Source: Bradyrhizobium sp. Leo170 (GTDB lineage Bacteria; Pseudomonadota; Alphaproteobacteria; Rhizobiales; Xanthobacteraceae). From it: a stretch of 50,946 nucleotides of DNA. Positions 7,684 to 15,614 of this stretch are shown one piece after another (position 1 is the stretch's first letter; every line of letters starts with the position of its first letter). The stretch lies in contig NZ_PSRR01000018.1 in the NCBI RefSeq assembly GCF_004296405.1, positions 1 through 50,946 of the forward strand. Reading direction: 5' to 3'. The position numbers and the translations under genes are program-made. The notes below the pieces were generated by a model, which was not told where the DNA came from, ran no database searches, and was given only the letters and a program-made list of their open reading frames with translations.

Positions 7684-8424
7684 TCACGCGTTGGCGCCGC
7701 CGTCGATGGTGAACTCCGCGCCATTGATCGAGCGCGCCTCCGGGCCCGCCACGAATGCGACCAGCGCTGCGACGTCGTCGGCCTTGCCGTAGCGGGGGAT
7801 CGCCATCCGCGCCAGCTGGAAGGCCGCCTGTTCGCCTTCAGCGGGATTCATGTCGGTGTCGGTCGAGCCCGGATGAACGATGTTGACGGTGATGCCGCGG
7901 CTGCCGAGATCGCGCGCCAGGCCCTTTGTCCAGGCGATCAGCGCCGATTTGCTCATCGAGTACAGGCTCAGGCCGGGACCCGGCACCTGGGTCGCGAGAT
8001 TGCTGCCGATCGAGATGATGCGGCCGCCTTCGCCCATATGCGCTGCCGCGGCCTGCGATCCGACCACCACCGCCCGGACGTTGACCGCAAGCGTCGCATC
8101 GATGTCTTCAAGGCTCAGTTGGTCGATCGGTCCGGTCCTGAGGATGCCGGCATTGTTGACGAGAATATCGAGCCCGCCGAATGCCTTGGCGGCCTGATCC
8201 ACGGCCGCCTTGACCGCGGCGGCATCGGCGCTGTCGGCCTTGATCGCAAGTCCCCGCCGGCCCAAGCGTTCGATCTCGGCCACCACCGCCTGCGCCTTGT
8301 CGGCCGAACGTTCATAGGTGATTGCAACATTGGCGCCATCGGCGGCGAGCCGCCTTGCAATCGCAGCGCCAATCCCGCGGCTTGCGCCCGTCACCAACGC
8401 CCGCTTTCCCTGCAATGCGCTCAT
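7684..8424 (-). CDS. SDR family NAD(P)-dependent oxidoreductase
   Basis: A classical short-chain dehydrogenase/reductase of 246 residues. The cofactor motif TGASRGIG lies at 13-20, NNAG near 89-92, the catalytic Ser in SIGSN near 137-141, and the active site YSMSK (Tyr and Lys four apart) near 155-159. Asn at NIVHPG and the C-terminal GAEFTIDGG are also typical. The sequence resembles FabG-like 3-oxoacyl reductases, but isolated members reduce many substrates, so none is assigned. It is divergent from the adjacent TetR gene with two operator-like sites between them, so it is probably the TetR protein's target and may handle its inducer. Confidence 0.9.
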   Translation of the reverse strand: MSALQGKRALVTGASRGIGAAIARRLAADGANVAITYERSADKAQAVVAEIERLGRRGLAIKADSADAAAVKAAVDQAAKAFGGLDILVNNAGILRTGPIDQLSLEDIDATLAVNVRAVVVGSQAAAAHMGEGGRIISIGSNLATQVPGPGLSLYSMSKSALIAWTKGLARDLGSRGITVNIVHPGSTDTDMNPAEGEQAAFQLARMAIPRYGKADDVAALVAFVAGPEARSINGAEFTIDGGANA

Positions 8425-8440
8425 GATCCATCTCCATTTA

Positions 8441-8456
8441 TGTGTCGATCGATACA
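8441..8456. promoter_or_regulatory. Palindromic TetR-type operator, site 1
   Basis: TGTGTCGATCGATACA is a palindrome with a single mismatched pair (TGT-G-TCGATCGA-T-ACA), 17 bases upstream of the SDR start codon and followed by GAAAT. It is the best candidate for binding the neighbouring TetR regulator. Confidence 0.65.
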
Positions 8457-8494
8457 GAAATAGGTCCGTTGCGCTGGGACGTCAAGCGCATTAA

Positions 8495-8515
8495 TTTAGT
8501 GAACGACACAGAAAT
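8495..8515. promoter_or_regulatory. Operator-like half-site, site 2
   Basis: GAACGACACAGAAAT repeats the right half of site 1 (GATCGATACAGAAAT) with two differences, about 16 bases before the TetR start codon. A second copy beside the regulator's own gene suggests autoregulation. Confidence 0.5.
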
Positions 8516-8526
8516 CGGGTGGACGG

Positions 8527-9138
8527 ATGGTGGAACGAGGTCGCCCCAGGGGCTTTGACAAGGATGCTGCGCTCGTACGCGCCATGGAGGTGTTTTGGGT
8601 CAAGGGCTACGAAGGGGCCTCGATGGCTGATCTCACCACGGCGATGGGGATCGCTTCGCCAAGCCTCTATGCAGCCTTCGGCTGCAAGGAAGAATTGTTC
8701 CGGCAAGCGCTGCAATTGTACGGCGCGACCCAGGGGCCGGAGATATGGGGTGGCATCGCTCGCGCGCCTACCGCTTATGAGGCCGTGGAAAGCTATCTTA
8801 TGCAGACGGCGAAGGCGTTCACGCGACGGAACCGGCCGCCGGGATGCCTGGTGGTGCTGTCGGCGCTGCATACGACTGAGCAGTCCGAAACGGTGCGGCG
8901 CGAGCTGATCGCGATGCGCGCGAAGAATGTCGAGGATTTACGGCAGCGCCTGCAGGAGGGCGTGGCATCAGGCGAGATATCAGCAAGTGCCGATCTCGCG
9001 GCGATCGCGCGATACTACGTCACCGTGCAACAGGGCATGTCGATCCAGGCACGCGACGGCGCGACACGGCGGGAGCTGGAACGCGTCGCGCGCGCGGCGC
9101 TCGCCGCATGGGAGCCTCTGACCAGCGCGCCCGGCTGA
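8527..9138 (+). CDS. TetR/AcrR family transcriptional regulator
   Basis: A 203-residue DNA-binding repressor. The N-terminal helix-turn-helix spans about residues 10-55 (RAMEVFWVKGYEGASMADLT, IASPSLYAAFGCKEELF), the characteristic TetR pattern. The remainder is a helical ligand-binding and dimerisation domain; PGCLVVLSAL near residue 98 resembles the PRGCL segment of the YxaF/AefR-like TetR_C subfamily. It is divergent from the SDR gene and separated by 102 bases holding two operator-like sites, so local control of the SDR gene and itself is likely. The inducer is unknown. Confidence 0.9.
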   Translation: MVERGRPRGFDKDAALVRAMEVFWVKGYEGASMADLTTAMGIASPSLYAAFGCKEELFRQALQLYGATQGPEIWGGIARAPTAYEAVESYLMQTAKAFTRRNRPPGCLVVLSALHTTEQSETVRRELIAMRAKNVEDLRQRLQEGVASGEISASADLAAIARYYVTVQQGMSIQARDGATRRELERVARAALAAWEPLTSAPG

Positions 9139-9176
9139 GCCTCAGAGCGTTGCCGCTGTTCTTGTGGTCCTGCGAC

Positions 9177-9410
9177 CTACTTCGCGAGCAGTTCGGTCAG
9201 GTCGGTCGAGCTCGAACAGCGCAGCTCATCGATTTGCCGGGCCAGCAGCAACGCGCTCGCCCTCAGCGCCTCCAGCTTTGAAGCCTCGGGATGCTGTTTT
9301 TCAAGTTCGGTGATTCGCTCATTGAACCCGGCCAGCTCATGCTGAAGCCGCTCGATCTCTGCCGTGGCGCCTGTGGACACCACTGGCGCAGATAGTCTGG
9401 TCGCCCGCAT
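9177..9410 (-). CDS. Small coiled-coil protein of unknown function
   Basis: I do not recognise this protein. The reading frame runs open back to 9647, but the strongest ribosome-binding site (GGGGAG) sits six bases ahead of the ATG at 9410, giving 77 residues. An in-frame ATG at 9416 abuts the same site and is less likely. The product has a heptad-like helix over about residues 18-65 (IERLQHELAGFNERITELEK and beyond), no signal peptide and no membrane segment. It is convergent with the TetR gene. It may be a lineage-specific cytosolic protein; that it is expressed is inferred from the ribosome-binding site and codon pattern. Confidence 0.5.
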   Translation of the reverse strand: MRATRLSAPVVSTGATAEIERLQHELAGFNERITELEKQHPEASKLEALRASALLLARQIDELRCSSSTDLTELLAK

Positions 9411-9883
9411 AACCATCTCCCCAAGTATGGTCGAGGCTTCGTGGACCGAATTCGTGGCGGCACGGAGAAGCTTTTTTGGCGAGGATGCGACTGCCGCGAG
9501 TAATGTTTGCGTTCGCGTGCAGCAAAGCCACAGTAGGAACCTAGGCTGACCGTGCGCTTCGCCACGGTCGTTGCGGTATTCCGTCGGCGCGAATTTCGTG
9601 CGAGTCAAAGCGGCCAACCTCGCAGCAACCGGAACGGGAGCGGACATGCCGGCAGGCAGGCCTGCGCCAGCGTGCCGATCGGCTTGGTCGAGGGGCTGGT
9701 GACGGGCCGTGGCCGCACATCCCGGTGCATCTAAAGCCTGCGGGCTGTGCCAGGGCGCGATTCGTCCGGGCGATCGGCCAATCGCGCAGGGGGCCCCTGC
9801 GCCGGACGCACGTGGAATTGATCGCCGCCGTGATAGGGAAACACCCGCGCCGCGGCATTCAGACCGCGGGCGTCGGAGTGGAA
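9411..9883. other. Gap without a supported gene
   Basis: The minus-strand frame of the coiled-coil gene stays open through most of this stretch, but the upstream extension lacks a convincing start and reads as low-quality, Arg-rich sequence. No known repeat family, RNA gene or clear promoter is evident. The last bases contain the GGAG ahead of the MATE start. Confidence 0.4.
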
Positions 9884-11329
9884 ATGCCCGATATTGCGGT
9901 TGCCGAAATACCTGTCGACGAGGAAGAGCGCCCGCTGCCGCCGCCGGTGACGGCGCCGGCCCGCAACCGCCTGCTCGACGGGCCGATCCTGCGCACGCTG
10001 CTGTGGCTTGCCTGGCCGAACGTGATCGCGCTCTCGGCCGGCACCTGCGTGGTGATCGCGGAGACCTCCTATATCGGCCGGCTTGGCGTGGAATCGCTGG
10101 CCGCGATGGCGCTAGTGTTTCCCTGCGTGATCCTGACCATGACGATGTCCGGCGGCGCCATGGGCGGCGGAGTGGCCTCCGCGATCGCGCGGGCGCTCGG
10201 CGCCGGCGAGGTCGAGCGCGCCTCCACGCTCGCGGCCCATGCGCTTCTGATCGGCATCACCTTCGGGCTCGTCTTCATGCTGGGCATGCTGATCTTCGGC
10301 CCGCATCTGTTGGAATTGCTCGGCGGCCGCGGCAACGTGCTGGCGCAGGCGATCGCCTACAGCCAGATCTTCTTCGGCGGCGCCGTGCTGCCGTGGCTGA
10401 TGAACACCATGGCGGGCGTATTGCGCGGCACCGGCAACATGAAACTGCCGTCGACCATGATCCTTTCGTCCGCGATCTGGCAGATCATTTTGGGCGGCAC
10501 ACTGGGCCTCGGGCTCGGGCCTATCCCGCAATTCGGCATGCGCGGCGTCGCGGCGGGCTCGCTGATCGCCTATTCGATCAGTATTGCCGTGATGGGCTGG
10601 TACCTGTTTTCCGGCCGCGCCCGCGTGGTGCCGAAGCTCAGGGGATTGCGCGTCCAATGGGCGATGTTCATCGATATCCTAAGGGTCGGCGCCATCGCCT
10701 GCTTCTCGCCGCTGCAGTCGGTTCTGACGATCAGCATCTTCACCCACATGCTGGCGAATTTCGGCACCGCGATCCTGGCCGGCTATGGCATCGGCGCGCG
10801 GCTCGAATTCATGCTGACGTCGCTCGCGTTCGCGACCGGCATCGCCTCAGTGCCGATGATCGGCATGGCCGTCGGCGCCGACCGCATCGCGCGGGCGCGG
10901 CGGATCGCCTGGACCGCGGGCACGGTGTCGTTCGTCTCGGTCGGTACGATCGGCACCTTCCTCGCCATCTTCCCCGACCTGTGGGTCAACATCTTCACCG
11001 ATGATCCCGCCGTGCGCCTGGCCAGCCATCAATATCTGTCGACGGCGGCGCCGATGTACGCCTTCATCGGGCTGGCGATGTCGATGTTTTTCTCCTCGCA
11101 AGGCGCGGCGAAGGTGCTGGGCCCGGTACTGGCGCAGACCGCGCGCCTTGCCTTCATCGCTGCCGGCGGCTGGTGGCTGTCGACGCATGAGGCGACCGCG
11201 CAGAACTTCTTCATGCTCGCCGCCGCCTCGATGGTCGTGCTCGGCGTGCTCTCATGCGCAAGCGTGGTGCTGACGCGCTGGGGGCCAAAGCGCGCACCGA
11301 TTGCGAAGGTAAGTCCCGCGCTGTCCTGA
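9884..11329 (+). CDS. MATE family efflux transporter
   Basis: A multidrug and toxic compound extrusion protein of 481 residues, expected in the inner membrane with 12 helices and exporting cations or drugs by H+ or Na+ antiport. Two repeated halves are visible, each opening with the family pattern (LLWLAWPNVIALSAGTCVVI near 40, then a second block from about residue 255). The AGVLRGTGNMKLPS segment near 185-198 is a MATE hallmark. An in-frame start at 9725 would add 53 Arg-rich residues with no family similarity; the ATG at 9884 follows a GGAG and is preferred. The gene is convergent with the lipocalin-like gene and stands alone. The substrate is unknown. Confidence 0.92.
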   Translation: MPDIAVAEIPVDEEERPLPPPVTAPARNRLLDGPILRTLLWLAWPNVIALSAGTCVVIAETSYIGRLGVESLAAMALVFPCVILTMTMSGGAMGGGVASAIARALGAGEVERASTLAAHALLIGITFGLVFMLGMLIFGPHLLELLGGRGNVLAQAIAYSQIFFGGAVLPWLMNTMAGVLRGTGNMKLPSTMILSSAIWQIILGGTLGLGLGPIPQFGMRGVAAGSLIAYSISIAVMGWYLFSGRARVVPKLRGLRVQWAMFIDILRVGAIACFSPLQSVLTISIFTHMLANFGTAILAGYGIGARLEFMLTSLAFATGIASVPMIGMAVGADRIARARRIAWTAGTVSFVSVGTIGTFLAIFPDLWVNIFTDDPAVRLASHQYLSTAAPMYAFIGLAMSMFFSSQGAAKVLGPVLAQTARLAFIAAGGWWLSTHEATAQNFFMLAAASMVVLGVLSCASVVLTRWGPKRAPIAKVSPALS

Positions 11330-11357
11330 CGCCCCGTCGTGCCTTCCGTGAGAAAGA

Positions 11358-11888
11358 TCACGGAGAGGGCACGCGCCGAGCCGTGAACTCCACGTTGACA
11401 CGCCATGTCGCGCCCTGGTCGGCGGAGACTTCGCCGCGCCAGAGAAAGGAATTTGGCGTGATCTCAGAAAAGCCCCACCGCACCAGCCGTCCGTCCGGCC
11501 GCGTGCCCAACTGCACGATGTCGGCGCCCTCGGCGCGGCCGATCATCTGCAGGAAGGTGCGCGTGACCGGATCGGTCCACTGTATCAGCCAGGCGTCGAG
11601 CTCTCCATCGTAGACCCTGAGCGTGGTGCCGTAGGAATTGGCGTTGGCGGTGGCATCGGCCTCGCGCAACTCGCCGCGCGGCGGCACGATCCAGACATCC
11701 TGGATCGCGCGGCCTTCGAGCGCCCAGCCGAAGTGCCATTCGCCCTTTCGCTCTCGCCTGGTGCCGTCCTCGGCAATGTGGGTGACATCGAGATCCCAGG
11801 AGCCGACGAAGCGGCCATAGAGATCCATTTTGCCGGCGCGGTCGGCTGCAGCACCGTCCGCGCCGAGCGCTTCGAGGAACGGGTTCAT
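11358..11888 (-). CDS. Lipocalin-like/DUF1579-type protein
   Basis: A 176-residue cytosolic protein. The pattern of a GRFVGSWDLDVTHI strand near residue 25, GEWHFGWALEGRAIQDVWIV near 48-67 and regular beta repeats afterwards resembles the lipocalin-like/DUF1579 families that bind small ligands. No enzyme motif is seen. Its ATG overlaps the stop of the preceding SRPBCC gene (TGATG), so the two are translationally coupled and probably act together. The imperfect hairpin at 11339-11373 overlaps the stop and may end transcription. The family assignment is tentative. Confidence 0.65.
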   Translation of the reverse strand: MNPFLEALGADGAAADRAGKMDLYGRFVGSWDLDVTHIAEDGTRRERKGEWHFGWALEGRAIQDVWIVPPRGELREADATANANSYGTTLRVYDGELDAWLIQWTDPVTRTFLQMIGRAEGADIVQLGTRPDGRLVRWGFSEITPNSFLWRGEVSADQGATWRVNVEFTARRVPSP

Positions 11889-12289
11889 CACGCCGCTTCC
11901 CGCCCGAGCTTGTTCTGCATTGCGCCGACGCCAAGATCCATCTGGGAGGAGATGTAGGGCGCGATCTCGTTCGGCAGCACATCGGCGATCCACGTCACGC
12001 GGCTGCGGCAGTCGCCGTCGGCGAACGCCTGGATGGATGCGCTGTGCTGCTTCAGCCGCTCGCTGACGACGGCATAGACCAGCCGCCGCCGTGCGTCGTC
12101 GCAGTCGACCAGCAATTCACGCGCCACCGTGCCGTTGGAGAAGGTGACGATACGCGCGTCGCCGTCGAGCTTGGTGTCGAGCACGAAGCCCGGCACCAGC
12201 CGCGTATGCAGCGCGCCGAAATCGCGCAAGGCATCCCAGACCTGGTCGGGATGCGCGTCGATGATGAATTCCTTGTGGATGGAAGCCAT
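11888..12289 (-). CDS. SRPBCC family protein
   Basis: A 133-residue START-like/polyketide-cyclase-type protein with the usual opening HKEFIIDAHPDQVWDALRDF (residues 4-23) and a conserved C-terminal helix (APYISSQMDLGVGAMQNKLG). Such proteins form a deep hydrophobic pocket that binds or converts small molecules. It lies between the VOC-family gene and the coupled lipocalin-like gene on the same strand, so a shared small-molecule pathway is plausible. No substrate can be given. Confidence 0.85.
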   Translation of the reverse strand: MASIHKEFIIDAHPDQVWDALRDFGALHTRLVPGFVLDTKLDGDARIVTFSNGTVARELLVDCDDARRRLVYAVVSERLKQHSASIQAFADGDCRSRVTWIADVLPNEIAPYISSQMDLGVGAMQNKLGREAA

Positions 12290-12349
12290 GGGGTGAGTCC
12301 TTCTTGAAAGCCTTTGAATGACGGCAGTCGCAATGATGAAGATGGCGTC

Positions 12350-12709
12350 TCACGTACACACCGCCTCGACATTGTTGCCGTCGGGGTCGATCAGAAACGC
12401 CGCGTAATAGGTCGGGCTGTAATCCTTGCGATGGCCGGCTGCGCCGTTGTCGCGGCAACCGGCTTTCAATCCTTCGCTGTGGAATGTCTTGATCGCGTCG
12501 TGGTCCGGCGCGCGGAATGCGACATGGGCGCCGCCATTGCTCTGGCCCTTGTGCAGATGCAGCCACAGCGCCGGCTCGCCCTTCGGGCCGAAGCCGGCGC
12601 CACTGTCATCGCGCGAGCACAGGACATAGCCGAGCGGGGCGAGCGCTGCGGTGTAGAAACGCACGCTGGCGTCGAGATCGCCGACGCGCAGGCCGATATG
12701 GTCATACAT
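12350..12709 (-). CDS. VOC family protein (glyoxalase/dioxygenase fold)
   Basis: A 119-residue protein with the vicinal oxygen chelate fold. The first metal-site strand (MYDHIGLRVGDLDASVRFY) gives the N-terminal His, HVAF near residue 62 a second candidate ligand, and the C-terminal FLIDPDGNNVEAV the Glu ligand. VOC members act as glyoxalases, dioxygenases or resistance proteins. A GGAGA ribosome-binding site precedes the ATG. It heads the cluster with the SRPBCC and lipocalin-like genes, and the AraC regulator lies directly upstream on the same strand. Confidence 0.88.
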   Translation of the reverse strand: MYDHIGLRVGDLDASVRFYTAALAPLGYVLCSRDDSGAGFGPKGEPALWLHLHKGQSNGGAHVAFRAPDHDAIKTFHSEGLKAGCRDNGAAGHRKDYSPTYYAAFLIDPDGNNVEAVCT

Positions 12710-12770
12710 GATTGTTCTCCAGTGCTAGTCTAGGGCGCGCCTGACGACGCGCGGGACTGGAGGAGGTTAG

Positions 12771-13610
12771 CTAGTGCAGCGCCAGCCGTTCTTGGAAAAT
12801 CTTGCGGTCGCCGCGCGACGCTTTTCGGAACGCATGCGGTGAGACGCCGGCGGCGCGGTGGAACGTGCGCACGAAATTGGAGAGATCGCCGAAACCGACG
12901 TCGTAGGAGATCTCGGTGATCGGGCTGTCGTCGTCGGCCAGTCGCCGCGCCGCGTGGCGCAGCCGCGAGCGCACGAGATATTGATGCGGCGTCACGCCGA
13001 GGACTTCCGAGAACAGCCTGAGGAAATGGAACGTGCTGATGCCGGCCTGATCCGCCGCATCATCCAGCCCGATATCCCGCTGTGAGTGTGCATCGATCCA
13101 CAGCGCCGCCTCGACCGCGCGGCGGCGATCGCGTAAGGCGGCCGTCACCGGCCTCGCCGCGCGTCCCGAGACCATCTCGATGAAGCGGCTGGCCAGGAGA
13201 TGGCCGGCCTCGTCGAGGCCGATGTCGCTGTTGCCATCTGCTGCCGTTTGCGCGAGCTCGCCCAGCACCATCAATTCCGGCAGCGGCGGCACCGATCCGA
13301 TCTGCCAGACCGCGCGGCTGTCGCCGATCGCCTGCACCAGCTCCGGATGCAGGTAGAACGACAGGCATTCGTCGCCGCCGACATGGTCATGGGTGCAGGT
13401 ATATTCGTCGCCGGGATGGCCGACCAGGATCGCGCCGGTCACCAGCTCATGGAAACGGCCGCGGCAATGGCAGCCGAAGCTGCCCTTGCGGACGTAGGAA
13501 ATCGAATGCGCATCATATTGTTCGGCAAACGGTTTCTCGCCGGGCACCGCGGTGCAGCGGAACTCGTTCACGGTAATGCGCTCACGCTGCAACAGCGGCC
13601 TTCGGATCAT
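12771..13610 (-). CDS. AraC family transcriptional regulator
   Basis: A 279-residue regulator with an N-terminal cupin-like sensing domain ([17 protein letters not shown] near residue 35, [20 protein letters not shown]) and a C-terminal double helix-turn-helix from about residue 175. The second recognition helix shows the usual [20 protein letters not shown], followed by [13 protein letters not shown]. The His and Cys residues in the N-terminal domain (HCRG, CTHDH, DEC) could bind metal, but this is conjecture. It precedes the VOC/SRPBCC/lipocalin-like genes on the same strand with a 61-base gap and may control them. Confidence 0.9.
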   Translation of the reverse strand: MIRRPLLQRERITVNEFRCTAVPGEKPFAEQYDAHSISYVRKGSFGCHCRGRFHELVTGAILVGHPGDEYTCTHDHVGGDECLSFYLHPELVQAIGDSRAVWQIGSVPPLPELMVLGELAQTAADGNSDIGLDEAGHLLASRFIEMVSGRAARPVTAALRDRRRAVEAALWIDAHSQRDIGLDDAADQAGISTFHFLRLFSEVLGVTPHQYLVRSRLRHAARRLADDDSPITEISYDVGFGDLSNFVRTFHRAAGVSPHAFRKASRGDRKIFQERLALH

Positions 13611-13754
13611 GCCTTAAGACTTAGCGATGCGCCCGCGGCGGCGCAACGCCCCAAGCAGCACATCCGGAATCCTGACGTTTTCCGTTAAGGAGAACGCGAG
13701 AGGCGACTTGGCGAAAGCCTCGGTCTCGGCTAATCAGGAGCGGCAACGCGATCC

Positions 13755-13828
13755 GCGGGCGTAGTTCAATGGTAGAACGGCAGCTTCCCAAGCTGCATAC
13801 GAGGGTTCGATTCCCTTCGCCCGCTCCA
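13755..13828 (+). tRNA. tRNA-Gly (anticodon CCC)
   Basis: The 74-base gene folds into a full cloverleaf: acceptor stem GCGGGCG with CGCCCGC, anticodon stem GCAGC with GCTGC around the loop TTCCCAA, T arm GAGGG-TTCGATT-CCCTT, discriminator T and encoded CCA. The anticodon CCC at 13787-13789 reads GGG codons. No integrase or att-like duplication lies beside it, so there is no sign of use as an integration site. Confidence 0.97.
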
Positions 13829-13838
13829 GCCCTTTGCG

Positions 13839-15371
13839 TCACCCGACGTCGAATTTGACGCCCTGCGCCAACGGCAGTTCGCGCGAATAGTTGATGGTGT
13901 TGGTCGCCTGTCTCATGTAGCCGCGCCACGCGTCGGATCCGGATTCGCGGCCGCCGCCGGTTTCCTTTTCGCCGCCGAACGCGCCGCCGATTTCGGCGCC
14001 TGATGGGCCGATATTGACGTTGGCGATGCCGCAATCCGAGCCGACCGCGGAGATGAAGGTCTCGGCCTCGCGGATGTCGGTCGTGAAGATCGATGATGCG
14101 AGCCCCTGAGGCACCGCATTGTGGCTGGCGATCGCCTCGGCAAGATCGTGGTAGCGCATCACGTACAGGATCGGCGCAAACGTCTCGCGCGGCACTGGCC
14201 CCGTTTGGGACGGCATCTCGACCAAAGCGGGGGCGACGTAATAGGCGCCAGAGGATTGATGGTCCACGCGGGTCCCGCCATGCACCTTGCCGCCGAGCGA
14301 GGTGGCTTCATCCAGCGCGCGGCCCATCGCCTCGAAGGCGGCCGCATCGATCAGCGGGCCGACCAAAGTGAGCGGCTCGCGCGGGTCGCCGATCGTCACG
14401 GAACGATAGACGCGGCTGAGCCTCGAGACGAAATCATCGGCGATATCTTCGTGCACGAACAGGCGGCGCAGCGAGGTGCAGCGCTGTCCGGCGGTACCCA
14501 TCGCGGAAAACGCGATGCTGCGCAAGGCAAGATCCTGATCGGCGGACGGCGTGACGATCGCGGCGTTGTTGCCGCCGAGCTCGAGAATGGCGCGGCCAAA
14601 GCGCGCGGCGACGCGCGGGCCCACCTGCTTGCCCATCCGCGTCGATCCGGTGGCCGACAGGATGGCAACTTCGGGGTGATCGACCAGGACTTCGCCGACC
14701 GTGCGGTCGCCCTGCACGAGTTCGGCCAGACCCTGCGGCGCGTCACCGAAACGTGCAAGCGCGCGTTCGACGATCGCCTGCACCGCGCACGCAGTCAGCG
14801 GCGTTTTCTCCGAAGGCTTCCACACCACAGCGTTGCCGCACACCAGCGCAAGCGCTGCATTCCAGCACCACACGGCAACCGGAAAGTTGAACGCCGTGAT
14901 GATGCCGCACACGCCGGCCGGATGCCAGGTCTCCATCATCCGATGACCGGGGCGTTCGGATGCGATCGTCAATCCATAAAGCTGGCGCGACAGGCCGACG
15001 GCGAAGTCGCAGATGTCGATCATCTCCTGCACCTCTCCGAGCCCTTCGGAGAGAATCTTGCCAGCCTCGATCGTCACCAGCCGCCCGAGCAGTTCTTTCG
15101 AGCTGCGCAATTCCTCGCCGAGCAGGCGGACCAGTTCGCCCCGGCGCGGGGCGGGGACGGTTCGCCATGTCAGGAACGCAGTCCGCGCGCGAGCAATCGC
15201 TGCGCGCGTGTCGTCGTCGCTTCCGGGCTTGAGACGCCCGATGACCTTGCCGTCGATCGGCGAGCGGGCGATCAGACTGCCGTCGGCGACGAAGGCCGGC
15301 AGAGCCCCCAGCTTCGTCAGGAGATCGATGGCTTCGTTGGCAACAGTGGAGCTTGGCGTGGAGGTGCTCAT
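13839..15371 (-). CDS. Aldehyde dehydrogenase, ALDH7 type (L-piperidine-6-carboxylate/alpha-aminoadipic semialdehyde dehydrogenase)
   Basis: This 510-residue NAD(P)+-dependent enzyme matches the ALDH7/antiquitin group (AmaB, Pcd), which oxidises alpha-aminoadipic semialdehyde from lysine breakdown. The catalytic Glu lies in ILELGGNNA near residue 265 and the nucleophile Cys in GTAGQRCTSLRR near 299. HPAGVCGIITAFNFPVAVWCWN near 151-171 and the C-terminal NVNIGPSGAEIGGAFGGEKE are group signatures. Start ATG at 15371. It is convergent with the tRNA gene and monocistronic. The lysine-catabolic role is inferred from the family; no other lysine gene is nearby. Confidence 0.88.
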   Translation of the reverse strand: MSTSTPSSTVANEAIDLLTKLGALPAFVADGSLIARSPIDGKVIGRLKPGSDDDTRAAIARARTAFLTWRTVPAPRRGELVRLLGEELRSSKELLGRLVTIEAGKILSEGLGEVQEMIDICDFAVGLSRQLYGLTIASERPGHRMMETWHPAGVCGIITAFNFPVAVWCWNAALALVCGNAVVWKPSEKTPLTACAVQAIVERALARFGDAPQGLAELVQGDRTVGEVLVDHPEVAILSATGSTRMGKQVGPRVAARFGRAILELGGNNAAIVTPSADQDLALRSIAFSAMGTAGQRCTSLRRLFVHEDIADDFVSRLSRVYRSVTIGDPREPLTLVGPLIDAAAFEAMGRALDEATSLGGKVHGGTRVDHQSSGAYYVAPALVEMPSQTGPVPRETFAPILYVMRYHDLAEAIASHNAVPQGLASSIFTTDIREAETFISAVGSDCGIANVNIGPSGAEIGGAFGGEKETGGGRESGSDAWRGYMRQATNTINYSRELPLAQGVKFDVG

Positions 15372-15425
15372 GGCGGATGTCCTCGGATCAGCGGTCGCGC
15401 ATGCAAGCGCCCGCTCGATTTGCTA

Positions 15426-15529
15426 TAGCGTTTTCGAGCGAAGTGGACACCGGTTCGCGTGAAGAAAACGCGTCAAAACAAGAATCTAGAGCTTCGGTTC
15501 TGATTCAATCAGAACCGAAAATGCTCTAG
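15426..15529. repeat. Dispersed repeat related to family F
   Basis: The sequence opens TAGCGTTTTCGAGCGAAGTGGACACCGG and ends with a strong palindrome (CGGTTCTGATT with AATCAGAACCG) and ATGCTCTAG. The order of a box with AGTGG-ACCGG, AACGCG, a CTAGAGC and a closing hairpin resembles the copies at 34484-34608 and 36194-36322. It lies between the ALDH and methyltransferase genes. Confidence 0.65.
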
Positions 15530-15614
15530 CAAGTCTCGCAAGCACTCGTCCGCGTCAAGTCCACCCGCCGCCACGCGAAGAATCTTCGCGCGGCGGCGCT
15601 CAGTGCCGGGGGTG

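Noticed and set aside
11339..11373. Intrinsic terminator between the MATE and lipocalin-like genes
   Set aside because: GTGCC-TT-CCGTGA with TCACGG-AGA-GGGCAC can pair, but with bulges and no T-tract on either side, so it is mentioned only in passing.
13755..13828. tRNA-Gly as an integration site of a genomic island
   Set aside because: There is no integrase, no direct repeat of the tRNA 3' end in the window, and composition does not change beside it.
14121..15428. 435-codon plus-strand frame opposite the aldehyde dehydrogenase
   Set aside because: Antisense to a clear ALDH7-type gene, with Arg/His/Gln-rich composition typical of shadows.
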